This document shows positions 29,210 to 36,986 of a DNA stretch of 37,622 nucleotides, piece after piece. How positions within the stretch are numbered: position 1 is the stretch's first letter; each line of letters opens with the position of its first letter. The stretch spans positions 1-37,622 of the forward strand of contig JAMCZZ010000007.1 in NCBI GenBank assembly GCA_023484645.1, written 5' to 3'. Origin of the DNA: Patescibacteria group bacterium (GTDB taxonomy: Bacteria; Patescibacteria; UBA1384; XYA2-FULL-43-10; 1-14-0-10-43-13). The notes below the pieces were generated by a model, which made no database searches, was not told the origin of the DNA, and saw only the letters and a list, made by a program, of their open reading frames with translations. Both the position numbers and the translations under genes were made by a program.

Positions 29210-31051
29210 ATGAGTAATAATAATTTTAAAATTCAAACAGGGATGCGTCAGAAAATTTCTGATGTGATTAAAAAACTGATCGAGTTGGGCTATACGCGAG
29301 AAGCGAAAGCAGACAATCCGGGCACTTTTGCTGTTTCCGGAGGAAATATATCTATATATGCTGTGAGCTATGTTAATATTTTGACTCTTGAATTCTTTGG
29401 TGACGAAATTGAAAGGATATTTGAATACAATATTGCTGCCAATAAGATTGCTAAAAAGTATGATGAAGTCATAATCAACCCTAATTTTCTGGAATTAGAA
29501 GACAGGGTTAAAATAAAGCCGGGCGATTATCTAGTTCATGAAGATCATGGGATTGGTATATTTTTATCAATTCAGACAAAAAGAATAAATAATGAAGATG
29601 TCGTTTATATTCTTATTGAATATTTAAATGGAGATGTTCTTAATCTTCCACTTGAATTTGGAAGTAAATTATCTCCCTATATCGGTGTTGGCAGAAAGAG
29701 GCCTAAATTAAGTAAATTAGGAAGTACTACTTGGCAGAGAACGTACAAGAAGACTTATGAAAACGTAATACTTTTAGCTAAAGAACTTTTAAATGTATAC
29801 GCTAAGCGAGAACTGTCTAATAGGCAAAGATGGGTTATTAATAAAGAGTGGAAAGAAGAGATTGAAAAAACATTTGGTTATAGGGAAACCGAAGATCAGA
29901 AAAAAGCTTTGAATGATATTTTTTTAGATTTGGTTAGGAGTAAACCAATTGATCGTTTGATTTGTGGTGATGTTGGTTACGGAAAAACCGAAATTGCGAT
30001 TAGGGTGATGGCTCAAGCGGTCGCAAACGGTTACCAAGTTGCTATGCTAGTTCCAACTACAATATTGGCAGAACAGCATTTTATAACTTTAAAAAAACGA
30101 TTCTATAATCTGCCCGTAGTTGTAGAGCACTTAAGTCGTTTTGTTAAAAATGATGAAGAAAAGCGCATATTAAAATCGCTAAAAAATGGTTCTGCTGACA
30201 TTATCATTGGTACCCACAGTCTGTTTGGAGCAAATGTAAAATTCAAACAATTAGGCCTTTTAATTATTGATGAGGAGCAGAAGTTTGGGGTTAAACACAA
30301 AGAAAAACTAAAGAAACTTAAAATTAATTTAGATGCATTATCATTAACCGCGACACCGATTCCAAGAACTCTTTTTATGGCTCTTTCTGGTCTCCGTGAC
30401 ATTTCACAGATCAGCTCTCCTCCGGCTGGAAGACTTGAAGTTGATACAAGGGTAGCTAAATATAATGAAGAGGAAATTGCAAAATATATTAATCGGGAAA
30501 TAGTACGGAAAGGCCAGGTTTATTATTTGCATAATGAAGTAAGAACAATAGAGCCAAAAAGAAAAGTTCTGCAGAAATTATTTCCAAAGTTAAATATTGG
30601 TATTGCTCATGGGCAAATGGGGGAGATAGCCTTGGCTAAAGTGATGAGTGACTTTGCTGAAGGAAGAATTGACGTGTTAGTTTGTTCTACAATCATTGAA
30701 AATGGCTTGGATTTGCCAAATGTTAACACTTTAATCGCCGATGATTCTGATAAGTTTGGTCTTTCGCAGCTTTATCAAATTAGAGGAAGAATCGGGCGGA
30801 GTAAAAAGAAAGCTTACGCACTATTTACATATAGGGATAAAAAAATTATTACAACTAATGCTTTTAAACGGCTAAAGGCAATTGTTGATAATTCTGGGTT
30901 GGGGTCTGGCTATAACATTGCATTATCGGACTTAGAAATACGAGGAGGAGGGAATATTCTTGGGAAAGAACAACACGGCAATATGGAGGCAGTCGGTCTA
31001 GTTCTTTACACTAAGCTTCTAAATAAAGCAGTGGAAAAGTTAAAAAAGTAA
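29210..31051 (+). CDS. mfd: Compact Mfd-like transcription-repair coupling translocase, 613 aa
   Basis: About half the usual Mfd length (~1150). Residues ~15-75 keep only the end of the UvrB-like part (PGTFAVSGGNISIY, EFFGDEIERIFEYN). The RNA-polymerase-interacting domain follows at ~100-165 (PGDYLVHEDHGIGIF). The translocase has Walker A GDVGYGKT (253-260), DEEQ (354-357), LTATPIPRT (379-387) and QIRGRIGRS. The chain stops at LLNKAVEKLKK, where full Mfd proteins go on to the ~150-residue TRCF domain. The UvrA-contacting module and the autoinhibitory C-terminus are therefore absent. It could also be called RecG-like, but the RID sequence favours Mfd. The translocase motifs look intact. Confidence 0.85.
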   Translation: MSNNNFKIQTGMRQKISDVIKKLIELGYTREAKADNPGTFAVSGGNISIYAVSYVNILTLEFFGDEIERIFEYNIAANKIAKKYDEVIINPNFLELEDRVKIKPGDYLVHEDHGIGIFLSIQTKRINNEDVVYILIEYLNGDVLNLPLEFGSKLSPYIGVGRKRPKLSKLGSTTWQRTYKKTYENVILLAKELLNVYAKRELSNRQRWVINKEWKEEIEKTFGYRETEDQKKALNDIFLDLVRSKPIDRLICGDVGYGKTEIAIRVMAQAVANGYQVAMLVPTTILAEQHFITLKKRFYNLPVVVEHLSRFVKNDEEKRILKSLKNGSADIIIGTHSLFGANVKFKQLGLLIIDEEQKFGVKHKEKLKKLKINLDALSLTATPIPRTLFMALSGLRDISQISSPPAGRLEVDTRVAKYNEEEIAKYINREIVRKGQVYYLHNEVRTIEPKRKVLQKLFPKLNIGIAHGQMGEIALAKVMSDFAEGRIDVLVCSTIIENGLDLPNVNTLIADDSDKFGLSQLYQIRGRIGRSKKKAYALFTYRDKKIITTNAFKRLKAIVDNSGLGSGYNIALSDLEIRGGGNILGKEQHGNMEAVGLVLYTKLLNKAVEKLKK

Positions 31052-31090
31052 GTTTGTTATCTTCTTAGGATTTATTAAGTTTATAAGACC

Positions 31091-31099
31091 TGTTAAAAT
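31091..31099 (+). promoter_or_regulatory. Candidate extended -10 promoter
   Basis: TGTTAAAAT, an extended -10 with one mismatch, lies about 40 nt before the start at 31138. The -35 region is weak. Confidence 0.35.
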
Positions 31100-31137
31100 A
31101 TAGCTATTAGATTAATAATCATAGTTCTAGGAGGGAG

Positions 31138-32181
31138 ATGAAGAAAGAAATTAGCACAACGAAAGGTCTGATTGCCATTTTTGGTGCAGCAGTAATTTTA
31201 TTCGGTGCAGCTATGACTTATTATGTTAGAATGGCGCCAACGACTTACGATTATGAAATCCAAGGCTCAACTGTGGCCAAAAAAACAACAGCTTCGACGG
31301 CTACCGCAACTGACGCAACTAAAGATTGGAAGACTTACACCAATTCAAAATATGGGTTTAGTTTCAAGTATCCGAATGATTGGAGTTCGCCTGAGGCTGT
31401 ATCCAGTGCTGTTGCAGGGAACCGTTTGTCTATGGTAACTAAAAACACTAATAAGGACGCTGCTATAACGATTGAGGTTTTAAATAACACATACTCATCA
31501 ATCTCTGATTGGGTTAGCGCCAAGAATAATATCGAAGGTGGCGGTCCCAAATTTACTGAAAAAAACATAACTGTGGGAGGAATTGCGGGAAAAGAATTAA
31601 ATGAATCAAGAGGTCTTACTACTAATATAGGCATAATTAAAGATAGTTACATCTTTACTATCAGCCTAGTTTCAGAGGAGGCGTCCAAAACTAGAACTGT
31701 GGATAATGCAACCTATCGAAATATTCTTTCAACTTTCCAATTCATAACTCCAACAAATACTACTACTCCAGCTACTAGCACCACAGATACCACTACGGCT
31801 GCTTGGAAAAGTTATAAAAATACTGATTATGGTTTCGGTTTAACCTTCACTGATCCTTGGGAGGGGTACAAAATGAAGGCAGTTGATCTTGAAGGCACTG
31901 TTAAAACATTCTATGTAAATGTTCCAACCAAGGATCCGCTTTATGTTTCTGAAACAAGTACAGCTTATGCTGGTTATGCAGCACCTTTTGCTATAGGTGT
32001 AATCGAAAAATCAAAGTGGCAGGACGATGAGATATTTGCTAGAGATTTTGGCTCTAAAGTTGGGGAAAAGGGTGACTATATATTCACATCAAGTCAGTGG
32101 CAAGCTTGTCCGACTGATTTATGCAGCAGCGACATTACAAACTCCCTAAAAATCGTAATGGATTCGTTCACAGTCTTATAA
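31138..32181 (+). CDS. Membrane-anchored protein with two PsbP-like domains, 347 aa
   Basis: An N-terminal membrane helix (about 9-30) is followed by a Thr/Ala linker. Two related domains follow, each opening with the PsbP-like signature: WKTYTNSKYGFSFKYPNDW at about 63-81, and WKSYKNTDYGFGLTFTDPW at about 222-240. A Thr-rich linker (about 203-220) separates them. It probably faces the outside. PsbP-like domains occur in many bacterial envelope proteins without known role. GGAGGG precedes the ATG, and dprA starts 4 nt after the stop. Confidence 0.8.
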   Translation: MKKEISTTKGLIAIFGAAVILFGAAMTYYVRMAPTTYDYEIQGSTVAKKTTASTATATDATKDWKTYTNSKYGFSFKYPNDWSSPEAVSSAVAGNRLSMVTKNTNKDAAITIEVLNNTYSSISDWVSAKNNIEGGGPKFTEKNITVGGIAGKELNESRGLTTNIGIIKDSYIFTISLVSEEASKTRTVDNATYRNILSTFQFITPTNTTTPATSTTDTTTAAWKSYKNTDYGFGLTFTDPWEGYKMKAVDLEGTVKTFYVNVPTKDPLYVSETSTAYAGYAAPFAIGVIEKSKWQDDEIFARDFGSKVGEKGDYIFTSSQWQACPTDLCSSDITNSLKIVMDSFTVL

Positions 32182-32185
32182 TTTA

Positions 32186-33262
32186 ATGTCTCGATATTTA
32201 CTTGTTCTAAATGCGCATGAGAAAATTGGAAGCCAGACCTTGAAGAAGGCGCTGGCTCCTTTTGAAGATAATCCGGAAAAGTTGTGGAAAGCGGGGGAGA
32301 GTGAGATTAGAAAAAAACTAGATAGTAAAATTGCCGAATTAATTATTGAAGCAAAAAATCAATTTACTACGGAGGAAGAAATTGAGAAACTGCAGAAGTT
32401 CAATATTGGTTATATTACGATGTATGATAAAAGTTACCCAAAGCTTTTGGCTGAGGCGCCGGATGGTCCGGCAATACTATATATAAAAGGTAATCTTTCT
32501 GCTTTAAAAAAGCCTAGCATCGGAGTTGTTGGGAGTAGAAAGTTTAGTCATTATGGGCAAAAAATCGCTTATCAATTATCAAAATCCTGCAGCGAAGCCG
32601 GTTTGGGTATTGTGTCGGGACTTGCATTGGGAATTGATGCGGTAGCTCACAAGGCAGCACTGGACGTCGGCGGAATTACAATTGGAGTTTTGGGTTGCGG
32701 ATTGGATCGAATATATCCGGCAAGTAATTTGGCTCTTGGCAGAGAAATTATAGAAAAAAACGGTGCAGTAATTTCTGAGTTTCCTCCCGGTACTCCCCCA
32801 ATGAAATATAATTTCCCGGCACGCAACCGAATTATTGCCGGCTTAACGTTGGGCACTTTAGTTGTGGAGGCTGCAGAACAATCTGGAGCCTTAATTACAG
32901 CTTACCAAGCTCTGGAATATAATCGGGAGGTTTTTGCAGTGCCCGGTAATATTGATTCTGAAACTTCTAAAGGCACGAACTTGTTAATTCAAAAAGGGGC
33001 AAAACTTGTTACAAAACCGGAGGATATTTTAGAAGAATTTAATATTGAAGCTAAAAATATTGAACAGAAAAACAGAGAATTTTTGCCGGAAAATGAGAAC
33101 GAAAAAATCATTTTAAATATTTTATCATCTGAAGAGAGGTTAGTTGATGACATTATTGCTGAGAGTAAATTAAATATCATAACTGTTAATACGGTCTTAA
33201 CTTTGATGGAGATGAAGGGAATAGTGGATAATATTGGGGGAGGACGGTATAAATTGCGATAA
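32186..33262 (+). CDS. dprA: DNA processing protein DprA, 358 aa
   Basis: Loads RecA on incoming single-stranded DNA during transformation. The Rossmann-like DprA domain has VGSRKFSHYG, GLGIVSGLALGIDAVAH, GCGLDRIYPASN and FPARNRIIAGL, then AVPGNIDSETSKGTN. A C-terminal winged-helix domain (about 305-358, ENEKIILNILSSEER...) is present. A short helix-hairpin-like N-terminus comes first. It forms a 4-nt-spaced pair with the PsbP-like gene. Together with the type IV pilus this suggests natural transformation; no comEA or comEC is in the window. Confidence 0.95.
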   Translation: MSRYLLVLNAHEKIGSQTLKKALAPFEDNPEKLWKAGESEIRKKLDSKIAELIIEAKNQFTTEEEIEKLQKFNIGYITMYDKSYPKLLAEAPDGPAILYIKGNLSALKKPSIGVVGSRKFSHYGQKIAYQLSKSCSEAGLGIVSGLALGIDAVAHKAALDVGGITIGVLGCGLDRIYPASNLALGREIIEKNGAVISEFPPGTPPMKYNFPARNRIIAGLTLGTLVVEAAEQSGALITAYQALEYNREVFAVPGNIDSETSKGTNLLIQKGAKLVTKPEDILEEFNIEAKNIEQKNREFLPENENEKIILNILSSEERLVDDIIAESKLNIITVNTVLTLMEMKGIVDNIGGGRYKLR

Positions 33263-33282
33263 ATTTTATTTTGTTCGGCTAC

Positions 33283-33401
33283 AAAATACTTTTGCTCGCT
33301 TATTTCTTTTGCTTCTAACCTCCCTAGCCAGCCTACTCTTTAACTCTCTCGAGAGAGTTAAAGAGACCGGTTACGCAAAAGAAGCAAGCTCGCCGTATTT
33401 T
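33283..33401. repeat. Long imperfect palindrome between dprA and topA
   Basis: Outer arms AAAATAC/GTATTTT, middle arms TTGCTTCT (33309-33316)/AGAAGCAA (33380-33387), and a perfect 30-bp centre at 33336-33365 with CTCTCTCGAGAGAG in the middle. It would form a large hairpin on either strand. It is a likely terminator or miniature repeat; it resembles no coding sequence. Confidence 0.65.
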
Positions 33402-33437
33402 ATAATTATTAAATTAATTCTTAACTTTCATCTGGTT

Positions 33438-33467
33438 TTGACATTTGGTATCATTACTTGATAGCAT
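33438..33467 (+). promoter_or_regulatory. Promoter for topA
   Basis: TTGACA (33438-33443), 18 bp, then TAGCAT (33462-33467) with an extended TG (TGATAGCAT). About 50 nt before the topA start. Confidence 0.55.
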
Positions 33468-33518
33468 TTACAGAGAAACAAATATAAAAATAAACAAAAA
33501 ACTAAAATAAAGGAGAGC

Positions 33519-35690
33519 ATGAATCTAATTATAGTGGAATCGCCGGCGAAGGCGAAAACAATTGAGAAATATCTAGGTAAGAATTTTAAGGTTCTCGCTT
33601 CTTTTGGTCATGTTCGAGATCTGCCACAGAAAAAGTTGGGGATAGATACTAAGAAAGATTTTACGCCCGAATATGAAATACCGGCTAAAGCAAAGAAAAT
33701 TATTGCTGAAATTAAAAAAGCAGAAAAAAATTCAGAACTCCTATATCTTGCAACTGACTTGGATCGAGAAGGTGAAGCCATCTCTTGGCATATTTTAAAG
33801 GCCTTAAATATTAAAGAGGGTGACCCTAATGTTAAAAGGATTGTTTTTAACGAAATTACAAAGTCAGCGTTAGAAAATGCGGTCAAGCACCCCAGAGGTT
33901 TAGATATGAATCTGGTAGATGCCCAACAGGCACGAAGAGTTTTAGATAGACTAGTTGGTTATAAACTTTCTCCTCTTTTATGGAGAAAAGTGAAATCTGG
34001 ATTATCGGCAGGTAGAGTCCAATCTGTAGCTGTTCGTTTGGTTGTTGAGAGAGAAAGAGAAATTGAAGGTTTCAAGCCGGAAGAATTTTGGCTTTTAGGT
34101 GCAAACTTATCTAAAACTCAGGAAGAAAAAACATTCAAAGCATTTCTTTCGGAAATAAATGGAGAGCCGGTTAAAAAATTCGATGTAAATAGTAAACAAC
34201 GCGCAGATGAAGTAGAAAAAGGCTTAAAGGGTGCAGAATATAAAGTCAGAGACATTTCCAAGAAAGAATCAATCAGAAAACCATCAGCTCCGTTTACAAC
34301 CTCTACTTTGCAAATGGAAGCTTCAAGGAAGCTGAGTTATTCAGCTAAGCAAACAATGATGCTGGCCCAAAAACTTTACGAAGCAGGCCGCATAACTTAT
34401 ATGAGAACAGATTCAACTAATCTCTCAGAAGAAGCTGTTTTAGCAATTAGAAAAATAATAAAAAGTGAATTTGGCGACAAATATCTGCCCGAAGCAGCCC
34501 AGCAATATCAGACTAAAACAAAAAGGGCACAAGAAGCTCATGAAGCAATACGGCCGTCTCATATTGACCGAAAAGAAGTATCGGAAGACTCTAGAGAACA
34601 AAAGCTTTATGATTTAATCTGGAAGAGAACATTAGCATCTCAAATGAAAGAAGCGATATTTGATGTTACGACTGTTTTAATTGAAGCTAAAGCTAAGCAA
34701 AAATTTTTATTTACAGCTAAAGGCGAAGGTCTTCGATTTGATGGATTCATTAGAGCGTATGTTGAGAGCGGGGATGATGAAACTGATGAAATTATCAATA
34801 ATATTCCAGACTTAAAAACAGGAGAAGTATTACAATTTCATACATTAATAAAAGAACAGAAATTTACAGAACCGCCAAAAAGGTACACGGAAGCAATGCT
34901 GGTTAAAAAACTTGAGTCTTTGGGAATCGGTCGTCCGTCGACCTATGCCCCAACATTAGGTACTATCCAAGATAGAGGATATGTAAGCCTAATTGAGAAA
35001 CGTTTCCAGCCAACAGATATTGCCAAGATTGTTAATGATCTTTTAGTGAAACATTTTTCCAACATCGTTGACTATGAGTTTACAGCAAAAATGGAAGATG
35101 AACTTGATGATATCGCAGCCGGCGAGAAAAAATGGGTTCCGGTTATTGAAGAGTTTTATATTCCATTTTCAAAAAATCTATCTGAAAAAACCAAAGAGAT
35201 AGAAAAAAGCGATATCATCAAACCGGAAATGACTGACGAAAAATGCCCTGAATGCGGCAAGCCGCTTTTAATCAGACTGGGAAGATATGGTAAATTTATG
35301 GCTTGCTCAGGTTATCCAGAATGCAAATTTTCAAAGCCGATAGAAGGGAAAAAAGAAGACGGCGAAGTGGCCAAGAAAGATGGCGGCATGGAATCGATTG
35401 CACAGGCCGAAGCGGTGAAATGTGAAAAATGCGGCGGCAAAATGGTTCTGAAAGAAGGAAGGTTTGGTAAATTCTTGGCTTGTGAAAATTATCCAAAATG
35501 TAAAAATACTAAAGCAATTGTTCAATCTTCGGGAATAAAATGTCCGGATTGCGGAGAAGGAGAATTGGTTGAAAGAAGAACAAAAAAGGGAAGAACTTTT
35601 TGGGGCTGCTCAAGGTATCCAAGTTGTAAATATGCGAGTTGGGAAGATCCTAAGAAATCTCAAGACTTAGATTCCCAATCTGAGAATTAA
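33519..35690 (+). CDS. topA: DNA topoisomerase I, 723 aa
   Basis: Type IA topoisomerase that relaxes negative supercoils. The Toprim domain opens with IVESPAKAKTI and has E7, D80, D82 and E84 (ATDLDRE). The catalytic tyrosine is Y294 in RITYMRTDST. Three C-terminal zinc ribbons are present: CPEC...CSGYPEC, CEKC...CENYPKC and CPDC...CSRYPSC, covering about residues 573-710. AAAGGAG precedes the ATG. Length and motif content are complete. recR follows after 20 bp. Confidence 0.97.
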   Translation: MNLIIVESPAKAKTIEKYLGKNFKVLASFGHVRDLPQKKLGIDTKKDFTPEYEIPAKAKKIIAEIKKAEKNSELLYLATDLDREGEAISWHILKALNIKEGDPNVKRIVFNEITKSALENAVKHPRGLDMNLVDAQQARRVLDRLVGYKLSPLLWRKVKSGLSAGRVQSVAVRLVVEREREIEGFKPEEFWLLGANLSKTQEEKTFKAFLSEINGEPVKKFDVNSKQRADEVEKGLKGAEYKVRDISKKESIRKPSAPFTTSTLQMEASRKLSYSAKQTMMLAQKLYEAGRITYMRTDSTNLSEEAVLAIRKIIKSEFGDKYLPEAAQQYQTKTKRAQEAHEAIRPSHIDRKEVSEDSREQKLYDLIWKRTLASQMKEAIFDVTTVLIEAKAKQKFLFTAKGEGLRFDGFIRAYVESGDDETDEIINNIPDLKTGEVLQFHTLIKEQKFTEPPKRYTEAMLVKKLESLGIGRPSTYAPTLGTIQDRGYVSLIEKRFQPTDIAKIVNDLLVKHFSNIVDYEFTAKMEDELDDIAAGEKKWVPVIEEFYIPFSKNLSEKTKEIEKSDIIKPEMTDEKCPECGKPLLIRLGRYGKFMACSGYPECKFSKPIEGKKEDGEVAKKDGGMESIAQAEAVKCEKCGGKMVLKEGRFGKFLACENYPKCKNTKAIVQSSGIKCPDCGEGELVERRTKKGRTFWGCSRYPSCKYASWEDPKKSQDLDSQSEN

Positions 35691-35710
35691 CGAATATTTT
35701 AATTTAAAAA

Positions 35711-36310
35711 ATGCTTCCAAAAAGTGTTCAAAACCTAATAGATGAATTTTCAAAGCTTCCTGGTATTGGCCCCAAGACTGCAGCAAGGCTGGCATTTTAT
35801 TTGCTTTCTAAACCAAAACAAGATATTTCAAATTTGGGAAATGCAGTTGTAGGTTTGACTGAAAATCTAAGTTATTGCAAAAGCTGTTTCAATATTGCTG
35901 AGTCAGAATTTTGTCCGATTTGCTCAAATGAAAAAAGGGACAATTCTTTAATTACTGTTGTTGAAGAACCGCTTGATGTGATTGCGCTTGAGAAATCGCT
36001 TGGGTTTAATGGAATTTACCATGTGCTGGGTGGCTCGATATCGCCGATTGATGGGATCGGGCCGGAAGATTTAAGGATAAACCAATTGCTTGCGCGCTTG
36101 GAAGAAGGGGATGTTAAAGAAATTATTTTAGCTACTAACCCTGATTTAGAGGGTGAAGCGACAGCATCATTCATTAAAAATGAAGTATCTAAAGATTTTG
36201 ATAACGTTAAAATAACCCGGATTGCTAGAGGATTGCCAGTTGGGGGAGACTTGGAATATGCAGACGAAGTTACTTTAAAGCGATCGCTTGAAGGAAGAAG
36301 AGAATACTAA
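35711..36310 (+). CDS. recR: Recombination mediator RecR, 199 aa
   Basis: Works with RecO/RecF to load RecA at gaps. Helix-hairpin-helix LPGIGPKTAARLAFYLL at about 16-32; the zinc finger has C56, C59, C68 and C71; the Toprim domain begins ITVVEEPLDVIALEKS. HVLGGSISPIDGIGPEDL and TRIARGLPVGGDLEYAD are typical. Normal length. It is 20 nt after topA and probably co-transcribed. A 14-base tail after its stop is shared with rplK. Confidence 0.96.
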   Translation: MLPKSVQNLIDEFSKLPGIGPKTAARLAFYLLSKPKQDISNLGNAVVGLTENLSYCKSCFNIAESEFCPICSNEKRDNSLITVVEEPLDVIALEKSLGFNGIYHVLGGSISPIDGIGPEDLRINQLLARLEEGDVKEIILATNPDLEGEATASFIKNEVSKDFDNVKITRIARGLPVGGDLEYADEVTLKRSLEGRREY

Positions 36311-36413
36311 CAACACTGATCTTTTATGCAGATAGACGATTATCATAATTTGTCATAAATCGTTTTCTGGACTGATTAATTACTGATTAATTTATTTATG
36401 GTGGATAACCCTG

Positions 36414-36443
36414 TTGACACAAAAAATAAATTATCGATAAAAT
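36414..36443 (+). promoter_or_regulatory. Promoter for the small zinc-ribbon gene
   Basis: Consensus TTGACA (36414-36419), 18-bp spacer, TAAAAT (36438-36443). About 55 nt of leader to the ATG at 36505. Confidence 0.6.
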
Positions 36444-36504
36444 CCAGAAAGTAAAATAAAATATAAAAAATTAATCGCTGATAAAGCGAAAAAATGAGGG
36501 TTCT

Positions 36505-36720
36505 ATGGCAGAAGATTATGTTTGCGGGGAATGTGGTCAAGTTTCAGAAAATGATTATTGCCCGATTTGCGAAAGCAAAATGATGAAACTTGGAGACTTC
36601 GATGATGATATGTCATATGAAATAGAAAGTGAGGAAGAAGACGACGACGGATTTGAGACTATGGATGATGGCGGTTATGGGTTAGATGATTTAGAAGAAG
36701 GTTTGCCAAACGCTATTTAA
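36505..36720 (+). CDS. Small zinc-ribbon protein with acidic tail, 71 aa
   Basis: Two CxxC knuckles (CGEC at about 7-10, CPIC at about 19-22) form a rubredoxin-like zinc ribbon in the first 25 residues. The rest is very acidic (ESEEEDDDGFE) with Gly-Tyr and a hydrophobic end (LPNAI). It has its own strong promoter and a clear terminator, so it is expressed as a single unit. I do not recognise a named family. A nucleic-acid or protein-binding adaptor is possible but unproven. Confidence 0.7.
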   Translation: MAEDYVCGECGQVSENDYCPICESKMMKLGDFDDDMSYEIESEEEDDDGFETMDDGGYGLDDLEEGLPNAI

Positions 36721-36743
36721 GAGCTTATTTAAAACAAAAATAA

Positions 36744-36773
36744 AAATCCGAGGTTAATTACCGCGGGTTTTTT
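36744..36773 (+). terminator. Rho-independent terminator
   Basis: AAATCCG and AGGT pair with ACC and CGGGTTT around TAATT, followed by TTTTTT. It lies 24 nt after the stop of the small zinc-ribbon gene. Confidence 0.85.
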
Positions 36774-36861
36774 GTATCTGTTGAGTTCTCGAATTTATGT
36801 AATAAATATGATATTCTGAAGCTAAATAACTTGAGCAACAATCTGAGTTATAAAATTTAAT

Positions 36862-36954
36862 CGTTCGCTTCATTGGATTTCTAGGCGCTCTCAAGGCTAC
36901 ATGCGCCTGCCTGCCGGCAGGCAGGCTTGCAACCGTCGAAATCCAACGAATCTC
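36862..36954. repeat. Dispersed repeat, family B, copy 2 with nested palindrome
   Basis: Arms ATTGGATTTC and GAAATCCAAC with the same core as 24557-24630. A 20-nt block is added after ATGCGC, forming a perfect 22-bp GC palindrome at 36905-36926. It fills the gap before cysS. Confidence 0.8.
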
Positions 36955-36986
36955 ACTATTTCACAATTTAAGTTAGCAAGGTAAAT

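Noticed and set aside
29210..31051. RecG instead of Mfd
   Set aside because: The RID segment with PGDYLVHEDHGIGIF and the UvrB-like remnant are Mfd features; the RecG wedge domain is absent.
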